The notes below the pieces were generated by a model that worked only from the letters and a program-made list of their open reading frames with translations, ran no database searches and was not told the DNA's origin. From an uncultured Eubacteriales bacterium (GTDB lineage Bacteria; Bacillota; Clostridia; Oscillospirales; CAG-382), in contig URJL01000022.1 in the NCBI GenBank assembly GCA_900548115.1, forward strand, positions 1 through 33,103: a DNA stretch of 33,103 bases. Direction: 5' to 3'. The position numbers and the translations under genes are program-made. Within the stretch, counting starts at the first letter, position 1; every line of letters begins with the position of its first letter. Of the stretch, positions 32,691 through 33,103 are shown piece after piece.

Positions 32691-33103
32691 CGCCGCCCCG
32701 CGGCGACCAAAGGGCTCTGACCTTTGGATTCCCGCAAGCCCTTTAAGAAAAGGGCTTGACCCGAAACTTATTCCTTATTACAGTGGGGTTACTTCGCTGT
32801 AATTGTTCGCTCTTTTTGCACTTTGCGCAAAAATTGCTGTTTGGGCTTTTTATTTCGCCGCCCCGCGGCGACCAAAGGGCTCTGCCCTTTGGATTCCCGC
32901 AAGCCCTTTGAGAAAAGGGCTTGACCCGAAACTTATTCCTTATTACAGTGGGGTTACTTCGCTGTAATTGTTCGCTCTTTTTGCACTTTGCGCAAAAATT
33001 GCTGTTTGGGCTTTTTATTTCGCCGCCCCGCGGCGACCAAAGGGCTCTGCCCTTTGGATTCCCGCAAGCCCTTTGAGAAAAGGGCTTGACCCGAAACTTA
33101 TTC
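32691..33103. repeat. 165-bp tandem repeat, at least 2.5 copies, cut by the window end
   Basis: Units begin at 32691, 32856 and 33021, an exact 165-bp period, with only about two differences between units 1 and 2. Each unit is a string of five hairpins: CGCCGCCCCGCGGCG; CCAAAGGG/CCCTTTGG; CAAGCCCTTT/AAAGGGCTTG; ATTACAG/CTGTAAT; and TTTTTGC/GCAAAAA. In unit 1 one arm of the second hairpin carries a mismatch. I see no convincing gene in it. Confidence 0.95.

Noticed and set aside
32691..33103. CRISPR or rRNA/tRNA-like array at the right end
   Set aside because: The whole 165-bp unit is repeated, not a short repeat with variable spacers. No tRNA or rRNA sequence is recognised.

Overview
The window looks like chromosomal DNA of an anaerobic, low-to-mid GC member of the Clostridia (Bacillota), most likely an uncultured gut lineage. 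The support is strong AGGAGG-type ribosome binding sites, near-consensus sigma-A promoters with 17-bp spacers, luxS, a YtrA-type GntR/ABC operon, a GTP-type PEP carboxykinase, a glycyl radical enzyme with its activase, a GH127 arabinofuranosidase and an ECF S component. Genus cannot be fixed from the sequence alone.

Layout. 1-1035 is non-coding mosaic repeat, including eleven 20-bp tandem units. 1049-3574 is a tight operon: TrmN-like methyltransferase, RsmI and a TIGR01212 radical SAM protein. Two nearly identical 182-bp inverted repeats bracket it. 3548-5275 is more mosaic repeat, split by an internally deleted IS30-type transposase. 5314-7229 holds a NodB-like deacetylase and a PHP-domain hydrolase. 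On the minus strand, 14921 down to 7380 reads murI, an unknown gene, an S41 protease, a serine hydrolase, luxS and gyrA, headed by a consensus promoter. 15205-19273 is a divergent AraC regulator with an orphan glycyl radical enzyme and activase. Then come pgeF (19373-20230), a GntR/ABC-ATPase/permease operon (20466-23836), an M19 dipeptidase (24051-24995), a kilobase of mosaic repeat (24962-25965), the PEP carboxykinase (26178-27956), GH127 with a divergent AraC regulator (28153-30888), a HAD-IIA phosphatase and a RibU-like ECF S component (both minus). The window ends in 2.5 copies of a 165-bp tandem repeat packed with hairpins.

The most unusual content is the dispersed palindromic repeat family. 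Its core is a 37-bp hairpin with 16-bp arms and a 5-nt loop. Arm sequences differ between copies, yet the two arms nearly always change together. In four genes (radical SAM protein, unknown gene at 13312, AraC at 15205, dipeptidase) the coding sequence runs into the element from the same end, and the element supplies the last residues and the stop codon. This resembles Rickettsia palindromic elements in principle, but here it acts at gene 3' ends. A second candidate for new biology is the glycyl radical enzyme, which has a CxE active site, no recognisable substrate genes nearby and a regulator whose 3' end has been cut by the repeat.
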